DNA from: Armigeres subalbatus
Lineage: Eukaryota; Arthropoda; Insecta; Diptera; Culicidae
Assembly: GCF_024139115.2 (NCBI RefSeq)
Contig: NC_085140.1
Span: 463,853,506 to 463,917,505 of the forward strand
Reading direction: 5' to 3'
DNA length: 64,000 bases
Positions 31,856 through 43,475 of the stretch are shown here, in pieces (the first letter of the stretch is position 1; every line of letters begins with the position of its first letter). Made by a program: the position numbers and the translations under genes. Under the pieces are notes generated by a model, which searched no databases, was not told where the DNA came from, and saw nothing but the letters and a program-made list of their open reading frames with translations.

Positions 31856-31993
31856 GCCTCATGATATACGAATGCAAAAAAGGTAACTTGGCTTAGAAAC
31901 CTCGCAGTTAATAACTGTGGAAGTGCTTAATGAACACTAAGCGGTGTGGGGATGTAATGTCAATAAGAAGAAGAAGAATATGTCGACTTGAAA

Positions 31994-33782
31994 TCAGACC
32001 GCATCGTGCTTTCGTGCTGTGCGGTCCTATTTTCTCTCTTTGCGGAAGGAAGTTTTTAATACTACCCGAAGCTATTTTAATTTCAACAGTGCTTCTCAGC
32101 GCTATTTGTACCCACTGATCCCGTTTCGATCTTTGCAAGGACCCGTGCCTTCGTTTTACGTTGGACCCGTTTGCGGAAGTAGAATTCCGACAAGCGGTGG
32201 AAATCCTGCAGGGACACCGTTCTGGGAAAAAAAACCTCTTAGAAGGTCACGTCTTCACGCTCAGCAATGAGTATTAATAAAAACAAGAGGAAGGGGGAGT
32301 CTTTGAATTCTTCACTTCCTTCTAAGAAACAAGGTTTCAGGACCGTCCTGCCAAAGCGCGGAAAAAAATAGAAGGAAGCTGGAGAATTCAGATATTCCTT
32401 CTAACTCTAATATCGTAAATAATTCTTCTCCTATCGAACTGAGCAATCAGTTCGATTTGATAAATGATGAAATAGAGCAAATCGAATCTACCTCTAGCCC
32501 AGGTGATTCGATTCATGCGAAAAAGCAAAAGATTCCGCCAATTGTGGTATCTGTTGCCGAGTTTTCTGGCTTTAGGAATGAGATTTTGAGTAACCTTCAG
32601 GGGATCAAGGTTTCATTTCAGATTGCTAGGAAGGGTGACTGCCGCGTTTTGCCGGGATCCTTTGACGATCGCAAACGTCTTCTTCAGTATTTAACTGAGA
32701 AGCGCCATAAATTCTTCACATAAATAGAGGTAATAAACTATAGAGGACGATTGTCGCTGCGGTTCCCTTTGTTATCGTCCCCAAACATGTTGGGTACCTA
32801 ACTGTCAAAACGTTCTGATTTTTCCTTTGTTGACATTTAGTGCCCTATCCTCGCCAGCAAAAGATATTTCGCCAGTGACGACAGCGACAAGCGTCCTCTA
32901 TAGTTTATTACCTCTATTTTCACATACGACGACAAAACTGAGCGATTGTTCAAAGTCGTTTTGAAAGGTCTCCCTAGTGACGACAAATCACTGGATGAGA
33001 TTAAAATTAATGAGAATATGTAATGTAATGAGAATAAAAGTAATTAAGATGAAAAAGAAATCTCGCTCTGGTACTTCCCAGAAGGGTATTTCTCAAGAAT
33101 TTTATTTAGTTCACTTTAACAAAAATGAACTAAATAATATGAAAAGTTTGGAAAAGGCCTGTATTATGTCCCATGTCCGTGTTACATGGGAACATTTCCG
33201 CAGGCCTGGGGGAAATTTCCAAAACCCCACGCAGTGCCGTAAGTACCAAAAGTGGGGTCACGGAACTAAACATTGCCACATGCTAAATGCATGATTTGTG
33301 GTGGAACCTCTCACGCCAAGGACGCCTGTCCTGTGAGAGAAGATTCCAATAAATTTAAATGTGCTAATTGTGGGGGCAATCATAAATCCAATTTCTGGGA
33401 ATGCCCTTCACGCAAAAAAGTTTTGACTTCCCGTGCAAAATTGATGACGGGAAATTCCAATAGGATCCCAGATTCGCCGGATAAACATATTTCAAACGCT
33501 CAAAATCCGCAATCATTTGCCGGTCGAGTAATTCATACCCACCACAATCAACGAACAAATTTTGCTCCTACCTCTCAACGGGTAACGAGCAGTTCGTCGA
33601 ATTCTAATTTTTCAAACACGCCCTCCTATGCTAGCATCGCTGCAAACAGGCAAAATTTTATTTCCGAAAATTTACCAACGATGAATGACTTTCATACCCA
33701 TTCTTCAACGGGAAATAACGTTCGTACTCAGGTAGCACGACGACACAGGTAGCATGTCTGCTTCCGACTTTGATTTTCTTAA
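31994..33782 (+). pseudogene. Juan-like LINE copy A, 5' UTR and ORF1
   Basis: Begins TCAGACCGCATCGTGC, the same start as the better-bounded copy B. ORF1 starts at ATG 32267 ('MSINKNKRKGE') and is broken by an early stop, by a 196-bp MITE (32723-32918) and by small indels near 33000 and 33220. Recognisable parts: 'VVSVAEFSGFRNEILSNLQ', then three CCHC-type knuckles around 33235-33410 ('CRKYQKWGHGTKHC' with one Cys lost, 'CMICGGTSHAKDAC', 'CANCGGNHKSNFWEC'). ORF1 is an RNA-binding protein of the retrotransposition particle. It stops at the TTAA where the 6.1-kb element entered; the LINE resumes at 39887. Confidence 0.85.
32723..32918. mobile_element. AATAGAGG-ended MITE, short copy (196 bp)
   Basis: Inserted in LINE ORF1 with the perfect 8-bp duplication TTCACATA at 32715-32722 and 32919-32926. 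The empty site can be read in copy B at about 47353 (TTCTTCACATACGACG), which confirms the boundaries. Ends AATAGAGGTAATAAAC and GTTTATTACCTCTATT are exact complements. Confidence 0.93.
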
Positions 33783-34601
33783 CCCTTTTGTTATCGACAG
33801 GGTACCCGGGTACCTTTTTCGTTTTCAAGTGAATTTTTTTAGGGTTCTAAACATCGCATGAAATTGAAACTCCGTGACACCTTCAAACTCGGCAAAATTA
33901 AGGTTTGGATGGTACGAAAATGAAAATCCAGTAAGGGGGGGCTTGGGGAAGGGCTTTCCGTTTGCTATGGATTAAGAAATTCATCCTTTATCCGATCCAT
34001 GTCACATAGGACCGATCCGGATTACCTGGTTACCGGAGTTCCGGATGTGCTAGACCATGTCTCAAAAATGGAGAAGTTGATCTTATATAATCCAAATGAT
34101 GATTTCTTGTACCCTGAGCTACCAGTTTCGCAGAAAACTCGAGGATTATGACTTCCCAACGTATTAGGACCACGTGATCATATGGACTCGGAACGGACAT
34201 CCCGGAATAGGTTCCCGTGGGCCCTATAGTGGCCGCAAATTCATCCCTGGCAATATGGGTATCAAAATTCTTGAAATTGTTTCGGGAACATGTTATTCAT
34301 ATAGTTGAAACCATAGGATGGATATGAACCGGAACGGTTACTCTGGAACAGGTTCCCGGAGGGCCCGTAGTGGCCAAAAACTCATTTTGAATAAACCCTA
34401 GCAATATGAGTATCAAAATTCTTGGAATTGTTCCGGAAACATAATTTCCATGTAGTTGAGACCATAGGATGGATATGAACCGGAACGGTCATTCTGGAAC
34501 AGGATCCCGGAAGGCCCGTAGTGGTCAAAAACTCATTTAGAATAAACCCTAGCAATATGGGTATCAAAATTCTTGGAATTTTTCCGGATACATGTTATTC
34601 A

Positions 34602-34955
34602 TAGACATAGGCGCACGGATCAAGAAAGCAAGTGCTGCCTTTGCGAGGTTAAGAAATATCTGGAAAAACAGGCAGATAAGTGAACGCACCAAAATACGAA
34701 TTTTCAACTCTAATGTGAAATCTGTGCTGTTATACGCTAGCGAAACATGGTGTGTATCAGTGAAGAACACTCAAGGGCTGCAGGTGTTCATTAACAGATG
34801 CCTGCGGTATATAATTCGGGCCTGGTGGCCTCCCAACTGGATCTCAAACAACGAGCTCCATCGTCGTTGTCATCAGAGCGAAAGCAACAGAAATTCAGGA
34901 TCGGAAGTGGGGCTGGGTCGGCCACACTCTACGTAGGGGCGGAAACGATATGACC
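34602..34955 (+). pseudogene. Captured LINE ORF2 C-terminal fragment, unit 1
   Basis: Encodes the segment after the reverse transcriptase palm of a LINE: 'ARIKKASAAFARLRNIW', 'KSVLLYASETWCVS', 'QVFINRCLRYIIRAWWP' and 'GWVGHTLRRG'. The fragment starts and ends abruptly in satellite sequence. A 2-bp deletion near 34878 shifts the frame in this copy only. Confidence 0.85.
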
Positions 34956-35688
34956 CGGAACGGTCATTCTGGAACAGGTTCTCGGAGGGCCAAAAGTGAC
35001 CATTGATTTATTTGGTAGAAACCCTAGCAATATGGGTATCAAAATTCTTGGAATTGTTCTGGAAACATATTTTCCATGTAGTTAAGACCATAGGATGGAT
35101 ATCAACTGGAACGGTCATTCTGGAATAGGTTCCCCGAGGGTCCGTAGGGGCCAAACTTTCATTTAGAATAAACCTTTTTGGAATTTTTCCGGATACATGT
35201 TTTCCATGTACTTGAGACCATAGATTGGATATGACCCGGAACGGTCATTCTGGAACAGGTTCCCATATGGTGTATCATATGGACTCGGAACGGACATCCC
35301 GGAATAGGTTCCCGTGGGCCCTATAGTGGCCGCAAATTCATCCCTGGCAATATGGGTATCAAAATTCTTGAAATTGTTTCGGGAACATGTTATTCATATA
35401 GTTGAAACCATAGGATGGATATGAACCGGAACGGTTACTCTGGAACAGGTTCCCGGAGGGCCCGTAGTGGCCAAAAACTCATTTTGAATAAACCCTAGCA
35501 ATATGAGTATCAAAATTCTTGGAATTGTTCCGGAAACATAATTTCCATGTAGTTGAGACCATAGGATGGATATGAACCGGAACGGTCATTCTGGAACAGG
35601 ATCCCGGAAGGCCCGTAGTGGTCAAAAACTCATTTAGAATAAACCCTAGCAATATGGGTATCAAAATTCTTGGAATTTTTCCGGATAC

Positions 35689-36117
35689 ATGTTATTCATA
35701 GACATAGGCGCACGGATCAAGAAAGCAAGGGCTGCCTTTGCGAGTTTAAGAAATATCTGGAAAAACAGGCAGATAAGTGAACGCACCAAAATACGAATTT
35801 TCAACTCTAATGTGAAATCTGTGCTGTTATACGCTAGCGAAACATGGTGTGTATCAGTGAAGAACACTCAAGGGCTGCAGGTGTTCATTAACAGATGCCT
35901 GCGGTATATAATTCGGGCCTGGTGGCCTCCCAACTGGATCTCAAACAACGAGCTCCATCGTCGTTGTCATCAGAGAGCGAAAGCAACAGAAATTCGGGAT
36001 CGGAAGTGGGGCTGGGTCGGCCACACTCTACGTAGGGGCGGAAACGATATGACCCGGAACGGTCATTCTGGAACAGGTTCTCGGAGGGCCAAAAGTGACC
36101 ATTTATTTATTTGGTAG
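35689..36117 (+). pseudogene. Captured LINE ORF2 C-terminal fragment, unit 2
   Basis: Same fragment as in unit 1 but with one open frame through 'RRCHQRAKATEIRDRKWGWV'. The frame runs on into satellite sequence ('NDMTRNGHSGTGS'), so this is a by-product and not a new gene. Confidence 0.85.
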
Positions 36118-36785
36118 AAACCCTAGCAATATGGGTATCAAAATTCTTGGAATTGTTCTGGAAACATATTTTCCATGTAGTTAAGACCATAGGATGGATA
36201 TCAACTGGAACGGTCATTCTGGAATAGGTTCCCCGAGGGTCCGTAGGGGCCAAACTTTCATTTAGAATAAACCTTTTTGGAATTTTTCCGGATACATGTT
36301 TTCCATGTACTTGAGACCATAGATTGGATATGACCCGGAACGGTCATTCTGGAACAGGTTCCCATATGGTGTATCATATGGACTCGGAACGGACATCCCG
36401 GAATAGGTTCCCGTGGGCCCTATAGTGGCCGCAAATTCATCCCTGGCAATATGGGTATCAAAATTCTTGAAATTGTTTCCGGGAACATGTTATTCATATA
36501 GTTGAAACCATAGGATGGATATGAACCGGAACGGTTACTCTGGAACAGGTTCCCGGAGGGCCTAGTGATAAAAACTCATTTTGAATAAACCCTAGCAATA
36601 TGAGTATCAAAATTCTTGGAATTGTTCCGGAAACATAATTTCCATGTAGTTGAGACCATAGGATGGATATGAACCGGAACGGTCATTCTGGAACAGGATC
36701 CCGGAAGGCCCGTAGTGGTCAAAAACTCATTTAGAATAAACCCTAGCAATATGGGTATCAAAATTCTTGGAATTTTTCCGGATAC

Positions 36786-37202
36786 ATGTTATTCATAGAC
36801 ATAGGCGCACGGATCAAGAAAGCAAGGGCTGCCTTTGCGAGTTTAAGAAATATCTGGAAAAACAGGCAGATAAGTGAACGCACCAAAATACGAATTTTCA
36901 ACTCTAATCTGAAATCTGTGCTGTTATACGCTAGCGAAACATGGTGTGTATCAGTGAAGAACACTCAAGGGCTGCAGGTGTTCATTAACAGATGCCTGCG
37001 GTATATAATTCGGGCCTGGTGGCCTCCCAACTGGATCTCAAACAACGAGCTCCATCGTCGTTGTCATCAGAGAGCGAAAGCAACAGAAATTCGGGATCGG
37101 AAGTGGGGCTGGGTCGGCCACACTCTACGTAGGGGCGGAAACGATATGACCCGGAACGGTCATTCTGGAACAGGTTCTCGGAGGGCCAAAAGTGACCATT
37201 GA
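36786..37202 (+). pseudogene. Captured LINE ORF2 C-terminal fragment, unit 3
   Basis: Third copy; differs from unit 2 by very few bases (for example Val to Leu in 'NSNLKSVLLYASETW'). Open frame retained. Confidence 0.85.
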
Positions 37203-38514
37203 TTTATTTGGTAGAAACCCTAGCAATATGGGTATCAAAATTCTTGGAATTGTTCTGGAAACATATTTTCCATGTAGTTAAGACCATAGGATGGATATCA
37301 ACTGGAACGGTCATTCTGGAATAGGTTCCCCGAGGGTCCGTAGGGGCCAAACTTTCATTTAGAATAAACCTTTTTGGAATTTTTCCGGATACATGTTTTC
37401 CATGTACTTGAGACCATAGATTGGATATGACCCGGAACGGTCATTCTGGAACAGGTTCCCGGAGGGGAGGGCCTAAAGTGATCATTAATTCATTTGGTAG
37501 AATCCCTGGCAATATGGGTATCAAAATTCTTGGAATTGTTCCGGAAACATGTTTTCCATGTAGTTGAGAACAAAGGATGGATATCAACCGGAATGGTCAT
37601 TCTGGAACAGGTTCCCGGAGGGCCTACAGTGATCATAAATTCATTTGGGAGAATCCCTAGCAATATGGGTATCAAAATTCTTGGAATTGTTCAGGAAACA
37701 CGTTTCCATGTAGTTGAAACCATAGGATGGATATCAACCGAAATGGTCATTCTGGAACAAGTTCCCGGAAGGCCAGTAGTGGCTAAAAACTCATTTAGAA
37801 TAAACCCTGGCAATATGGGTATCAAAGTTCTTAGAATTTTTCCGGAAACATATTTTTCATGCAGTTGAGACCATAGGATGGATATCACCCAGAACAGTCA
37901 TGCTAGAACAAGTTCCCGAAAAGCCTTTAGTGGCCACAAACTCATTTAGAAGACACCCTGGCATCAAAATTCTTGAAATATTTTCGGAAACATGTTTTTC
38001 CAAGAAGATGGGACTGATGTTGGGTCATCAGGCTGAATGGCTGTTAGGCCGAATGGTTATTGGGTCGAATGAGAAGTGAGGAGTGAATAGTGAAAAGTGA
38101 AATTAAAGAAATGAGAAGAGAGAAGTGAAAAGTTACACAGTGTTGACCCGATTTTGTCACTACCCGAATTTATCTATCTCCGACTTTATCACATTTTCGA
38201 CCCGATTTCAACACGTTCCGTTTTTGTCACGTTTTTGACCCATTTTGCATCCAAAATTTTTTTTGAAAATTTCAGTTGTTCATTTTATTTTTGTAAATTA
38301 TTCAGCAAACACCAGTAGCAGCAAACACCATACAGCGTCTGTGGTTCATTATAAATCATTTCTGAGTACCTGTCAAGAATTTTTAAGTCTTTTTGACAAG
38401 AAATAACGGGAAAAGAAGATAGCAAGTGTTTCTTCTAAATGAGGGTTTCCTCGGAAACCTGTTTGAGAATGACCGGTCCATTGTCAAACCATCTTATGGC
38501 CTAATAACCCAAAA

Positions 38515-39535
38515 GATCATGCTTCCGAGACAATTTCATGAATTTTGATACCCACATTGCCAGGGCTTGTTCAAAATGAGTTTGTGGCCACTTTAGGCCC
38601 CACGGGAACCTGTTCCAGGATGACCGGTCCGTTGTCAAACCATTCAATGGTCCAATTACTTATCAGATCATGCTTCCGAAACAATTTCATGAATTTTGAT
38701 ACCCATATTGCCAGGGTTTCTTCAAAATTAGTTTGTGGCCACTTTAGGCCCCACGGGAACCTGATCCAGGATGACCGGCCCGTTGTCAAACCATCCAATG
38801 GTCCAATTACTTATCGGATCATACTTCCGAAACAATTTCATGAATGTTGATACCCATATTGCCAGGGTTTCTTCAAAACGAGTTTGTGGCCACTTTAGGC
38901 CCCACGGGAACCTGTTTCAGGATGACTTGCCCGATGTCAAACCATCCAATGGTCCAATTACTTATCAGATAATGCTTCCGAAACAATTTCATGAATTTTG
39001 ATACCCATATTGCCAGGGTTTCTTCAAAACGAGTTTGTGGCCACTTTAGGCCCCACGGGAACCTGTTCCAGGATGACCAGTCCGTTGTCAAACCATCCTA
39101 TGGTCCAATTACTTATCAGATCATGCTTTCGATACAATTTCATGAATTTTAATATCCATATTGCCAGGGTTTCTTCAGAATAAGTTTGTGGCCACTTTAG
39201 GCCTCGCGGGAACCTGTTCAAGGATGACCGGTCCGTTGTCAAACCATCCTATGGTCCAATTACTTATCGGATCATGCTTTCGAAACAATTTCATGAATTT
39301 TGATACCCATATTGCCAGGGTTTCTTCAAAACGAGTTTGTGGCCACTTTAGGTCCCACGGGAACCTGTTCCAGGATGCCCGGTCCGTTGTCAAACCATCC
39401 AATGGTCCAATTACTTATCAGATCATGCTTCCGAAACAATTTCATGAATTTTGATACCCATATTGCCAGGGTTTCTTCAAAATAAGTTTGTGGCCACTTT
39501 AGGCCCGACGGGAACCTGTTTCCGGAATAACCGTT
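38515..39535 (-). repeat. Inverted ~151-bp satellite array, seven units
   Basis: GTTTGTGGCCACTTTAGGCC recurs at about 38580, 38731, 38882, 39033, 39185, 39336 and 39487. The complement matches the satellite units of the left half (ATATGGGTATCAAAATTC, GGAACAGGTTCCCG), so this is the opposite arm of the fold-back. Confidence 0.93.
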
Positions 39536-39886
39536 CCGGGATTAATTTATAAAATGGTCCTGTAACGTAGTTAAGTTATATTCTTTAAATTTCCAACGAA
39601 GTTTATTAGTCATGACACAAGAAATCTTCATTTGGTTGAATATATATCTTCAATTCACACATACTTTGGGACTTGGCCCAGTTAATCCGGAACTCCGATT
39701 ACCAGGTAATCCGAATCGGTTCTCTGTAACATGTATCGAATAGCGGGTAAGTTCCTGCATCCGTAGCAACCAAAATCGTCAAAATCGGTGAAAAACTGAC
39801 AATGTTATGATCATTTTAAGTCCGTGGGTACCCGGGTACCCTGTCGGTAACGTAAGGGTGTTTTTTTTTTGTTGGTAACAAAAGGG

Positions 39887-41129
39887 TTAATGAACAATTG
39901 CATCACATGATTGATGCAATGTTTAAAGCAAATACCAAAACTGAAGCAGTTCAAGTTGGTATCAAATTTACTCAAAGAATTGTTATTGGACTTCGTTTTA
40001 ATGGATCCAAATAATTCTTTGAAAATTTTAAATTGCTCTTTAAAGGGTAAGGAAGATGAATTATTCAACTTCCTATCAGTTCATAATGTGCACATTGCCA
40101 TTATAACTGAAACATATTTAAAACCTGGTCTGGAGATCCAAATTATTTTATTTACCGGAATGATCGTCTTGACAGCGCCTGTGGTGGGGTCGCCATTGTC
40201 ATTAATAGACGTTTCAAACATAAATTATATTCTTCGTTTGAAACCAAAGTTTTCGAAACCTTGGGAGTTTCTGTTGAAACAAATTTTGGACAATTCTCTT
40301 TTATTGCAGCCTACTTGCCTTTTCAATGCAATGGGCAGCAAAAGAATTTGTTGAAAGCTGATCTTCAAATTCTGACTCGCAACAAATCAAAATTCTTCGT
40401 AATTGGTGACTTCAATGCCAAACACCGTTCATGGAATAATGCTCAAAGCAACGGCAAAATTTTATTTGAAGATTGTTCTGCGGGATATTATACTATTCAA
40501 TATCCCAATGGCCCAACTTGTTTTTCATCCACTCGAAATCCTTCGACAATTGCTTTGGTTTTAACGGATTCAAGTCAGCTGTGTGGCCAATTGGTAACTC
40601 ATGCTGACTTTGGCTCTGATCACCTTCCTGTGACATTTGAAATCTCACAAGAAGCCATTTATAATCCAATCAGCTCTACTTTTAATTATCATAGAGCTGA
40701 TTGGGATTTATATAAAACACCAAAGTTGTTCCAATTTTGAAGCCGGACAAAAATCCAGCTGAGGCTTCTAGTTATCGCCCAATCAGTTTGCTTTCTTCAA
40801 TAAGCAAACTGTTTGAAAAGATTATTTTGAATAGAATGATGGTTCATATTAATGATAATTCTATATTTGCTGATGAGCAATTTGGTTTTCGCCATGGTCA
40901 TTCAACCACTCATCAGTTATTAAAAGTTACGAATTTAATTCGGCTCAACAAATCTGAAGGATATTCGACTGAAGTTGCTCTTCTTGATATAGAGAAAGCA
41001 TTTGACAGTGTTTGGCATGAAGGTTTGATTGTAAAATTGATGAATTTTAATTTTCCTCTGTACATCATTAAACTGATCCAAAATTATTTATCAGATCGCT
41101 CACTTCAAAACTATCAGAATTCCAAATCT
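39887..41129 (+). pseudogene. Juan-like LINE copy A, ORF2 with internal deletion
   Basis: Continues copy A after the 6.1-kb element. The endonuclease frame includes 'FVIGDFNAKHRSWNNAQSN' and 'DFGSDHLPVTFEIS' (40261-40740), shifted relative to its N-terminal part. At about 40718 roughly 1.1 kb present in copy B (49285-50390) is missing, joining the endonuclease tail directly to the reverse transcriptase ('PDKNPAEASSYRPISLLSS', 'ADEQFGFRHGHSTTHQLL', 'LDIEKAFDSVWHEG'). The frame is lost again near 41105 and the LINE ends at about 41129, before the YADD-equivalent box. Confidence 0.88.
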
Positions 41130-43120
41130 ATATTGTTTCGAATAATTTCTTGTGAAAATTTCAAAGAATTTTCCAGGAATTCCACCGGAAATTTCTACAG
41201 AAATTATACCGAAAATGAAATCAACAATGGAATTTTCGGAGGAATTCCTAGATTAATTCACAATGAAATCCTGAAAGAATTCCGGTGGAAACTTCAAGAT
41301 TTCCACTGGGAGATCCTCCAGGAGTTTCTCCGAAAATTCCTCCTGGAATTCGTCCAGGAGTTCCACCGGCATTTCCACCAAGAATTTCTCTAGGATTCCC
41401 TTCGAGAATTATTCCGGTAGTTCTATCGGCAGTTTCTCTGAAAATTCTTCCGGGAATTTCGGCAGAATTGGAATTTATTTAGGCTTCTTCAGGAATTTAT
41501 ATAGATTTTCCACCAGAAGCTCCTCCGAGAATTTCTCTGCGAGCTCCTCAGGGAATTCTCCGGGAGGTCCTCTGATGATGATGATGGTCCAGCTACAAAC
41601 CCCAACAAAGGTTTCAGCTAAACGAGATTTGTCTGTAAGATGAATTCTCTTGTTTCCGAGAATGCTTCTGGTAGTTTCCCCGGGGTTCCTTTGAAAATTC
41701 TTCCGGGAGTTTCTTCAGAAATTCTCCCAGAAAATTCCTTCCAGAGTTCCTCCGGGAATTCCACCAGCGATTCATTCGGGAGTTTCTCCGGAAATTCCTC
41801 CGGGAGTTCCACCAGAAGCTATTCCAGGAAATTATTCAGGCTTTTTTCAGGAAATCATTTAGGTTTTCTTCAGAAATTAAGCTGGAAATTCCTCCCGAAG
41901 TTCTTCCGATAGTTTCTCTGGGAGCTCATCCGGGAGGTCCTCTAGGAATTCTTCTAGGAGTTCCTCCTGAAATTCATCCGGGAGTTCTTACGGGAGCTCC
42001 TCCGGCAGTTCTTTCGGGAATTCCTCCGGGAGATCCACCAGCAGTTTCTACGAGAATCCCTCCGGGAGTTTCACCGGCAGTTTCTCCGGGTGTTTCTCTG
42101 GAAAGGAACTCCCGGAGGAACTCCCAGAGTAATTTCCGGAGAAACTCCCGGGGGATTTTCTAAAGGAATTTCCGGAGAAATTATCAGAGGAATTCTCGGA
42201 GGAACTGCCGGTGGAACTTCTGGAGGAATTTATTGAAGAACTACAGGAAGAATTTCCGGAGGAAATCCTGGAGGAACTCTCGTAAGAATTCTAGGATGAA
42301 CTCCCAAAGGAACTTCCGTAAGAATTCCAGGAGGAACTCCTGGAAGAATTCTTAAAAGAACCTCCCGGAGGAATTCCCGTAAGAACTCCCAGAGAAATTC
42401 TCAGAGGAACTTCTGGAGGAAATTGTAGATAAATGCCTAAAGAAATGCTAAATGAATTCCTGGAAAAAGCCTGATTGAATTCCCGAAGGAACTACTGGTG
42501 GAACTTCAGAGGAACATCCGGTGGAATACCCTAGAGGAAGAGAAAAAATATTTCAGAAGGAACTTCCGAAATCCCATTTCCCGTGAAATTCCTGCCAAAT
42601 ATCGTCCAGGAATTCCCTGTGAAGTTCCTGGAGGTATTACCGGAGAATTTCTTGGAAAAACTCCTGGAAGAACTCCCGGAGGAACTCACACAAGCACTTC
42701 CCACAGGAGGAATTCCCACATGGAAGTCGTGAAATAATTCTTAGAGAAGTTCCTAAATGAATTTCCGAAAAAATATCTGAAGGAATTCCCAGAAAAATAT
42801 CAGGAGGAATTAATGCAGAAATTCCCAGATGAAATCCTGAAAGTATTCCCAGATGAATTGCTGAAGAAAATCCCTGCGGATTGTTCCGAAGAAATTTCTG
42901 GAAGAACTCTTGGCAGATATCCGAGTAAATTCCGAGTGAAGTCCGGAAGGAATTCTAGTACACTTCCGCGGAAAATCTCCCGGAGAAATTCCTGAAGAAA
43001 TTCCTGGAGAAGTACCTGAAGAGACTCCCGAAAAAATACCTGTAAGAATTTCTGGGGAAATACTTGGACGAATTCTAGGAGAAATTCATGACGATATTTC
43101 TAAATCCAGTTTACAATACA
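41130..43120. repeat. 2-kb degenerate minisatellite arranged as a fold-back
   Basis: Left of about 42100 the phrases read TCCTCCGGGAGTTCC / GGGAATTCC; right of it they read GGAACTCCCGGAGGAA, the complement. Unit length is irregular (about 15-30 bp). A (GAT)n motif lies at 41576-41586. Several long frames occur here only because the repeat has few stop codons. A related degenerate stretch is at 21960-22540. Confidence 0.88.
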
Positions 43121-43475
43121 TTCAACAAATTAAAATGATCGACGATCTCTCTGTGCCCCGAGAGAAACGTCCAATGTGTTGCCCATTGCGAGATATGACG
43201 AGGTTTCATTAAAGGTTGTTGGTCCATCAGTCAAATCTCGCAAATGTGTTTTCATTGCGTTTTGCATTTTGTCTACAACAACCCGTTGTATACATAGCTC
43301 TATTTGGTGTAGGATTCAGATCCTATATGGGCACCCTCAATTAATTTGTGCCAAGTGGCACCAGCAATATGAAGTCTGTGTCTGGGGATTTCTCTATCTA
43401 TAATTTAAATGGCCTATCTTCAGGCCCAAACACAGAACATTCAAGAGTTGGACATTCACAAATCCACTCAAACAT
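43121..43475. other. Unassigned stretch before LINE copy C
   Basis: No repeat family or gene recognised. Confidence 0.3.

Larger units (their letters stand above)
30674..31979 (+). mobile_element. Feilai-type SINE carrying nested insertions
   Basis: The outer SINE is flanked by ATGTCGACT at 30665-30673 and 31980-31988. Its head is 30674-30705, its middle 31007-31142 and its tail 31856-31979. Inserted in it are a second SINE type (30706-31006) and an inverted Feilai (31143-31855), the latter split by a TA-type MITE. Confidence 0.85.
34177..37465 (+). repeat. Three ~1.1-kb tandem higher-order units
   Basis: Units 34177-35273, 35274-36372 and 36373-about 37465 are nearly identical, each starting at ATCATATGGACTCGGAACGG. 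Each contains about six ~150-bp satellite subunits (CATAGGATGGATATGAACCG, GGAACAGGTTCCCGGAGGGC, AATATGGGTATCAAAATTC) and one captured LINE fragment. Divergence is a handful of substitutions and 1-3-bp indels, so the amplification is recent. Confidence 0.95.
33783..39886. mobile_element. 6.1-kb piggyBac-ended fold-back element
   Basis: Starts CCCTTTTGTTATCGACAGGG and ends GTAACAAAAGGG with TTAA on both sides (33779-33782, 39887-39890). The empty site GATTTTTTAACTGAAC is seen in copy B near 48165. Terminal arms of about 350-400 bp share GACAGGGTACCCGGGTACC and GGATTACCTGGT...CGGAGTTCCGGAT in inverted orientation. Inside are plus-oriented ~150-bp satellite units (34177-37980), a unique centre (37985-38500), and seven inverted ~151-bp units (38515-39535). 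No transposase is present. TTAA plus CCC ends indicate the piggyBac superfamily; the subrepeat-filled arms recall Drosophila FB elements. Confidence 0.88.

Noticed and set aside
34592..37202. Conserved gene family of three tandem genes
   Set aside because: The frames are a LINE ORF2 C-terminal fragment inside satellite units, running into satellite sequence at both ends.
38515..39535. CRISPR-like regularly spaced repeats
   Set aside because: Units are contiguous ~151-bp satellites without unique spacers, in a eukaryotic genome.
41285..42995. Pro/Ser-rich and Glu-rich proteins of 60-90 aa
   Set aside because: They are translations of the fold-back minisatellite.
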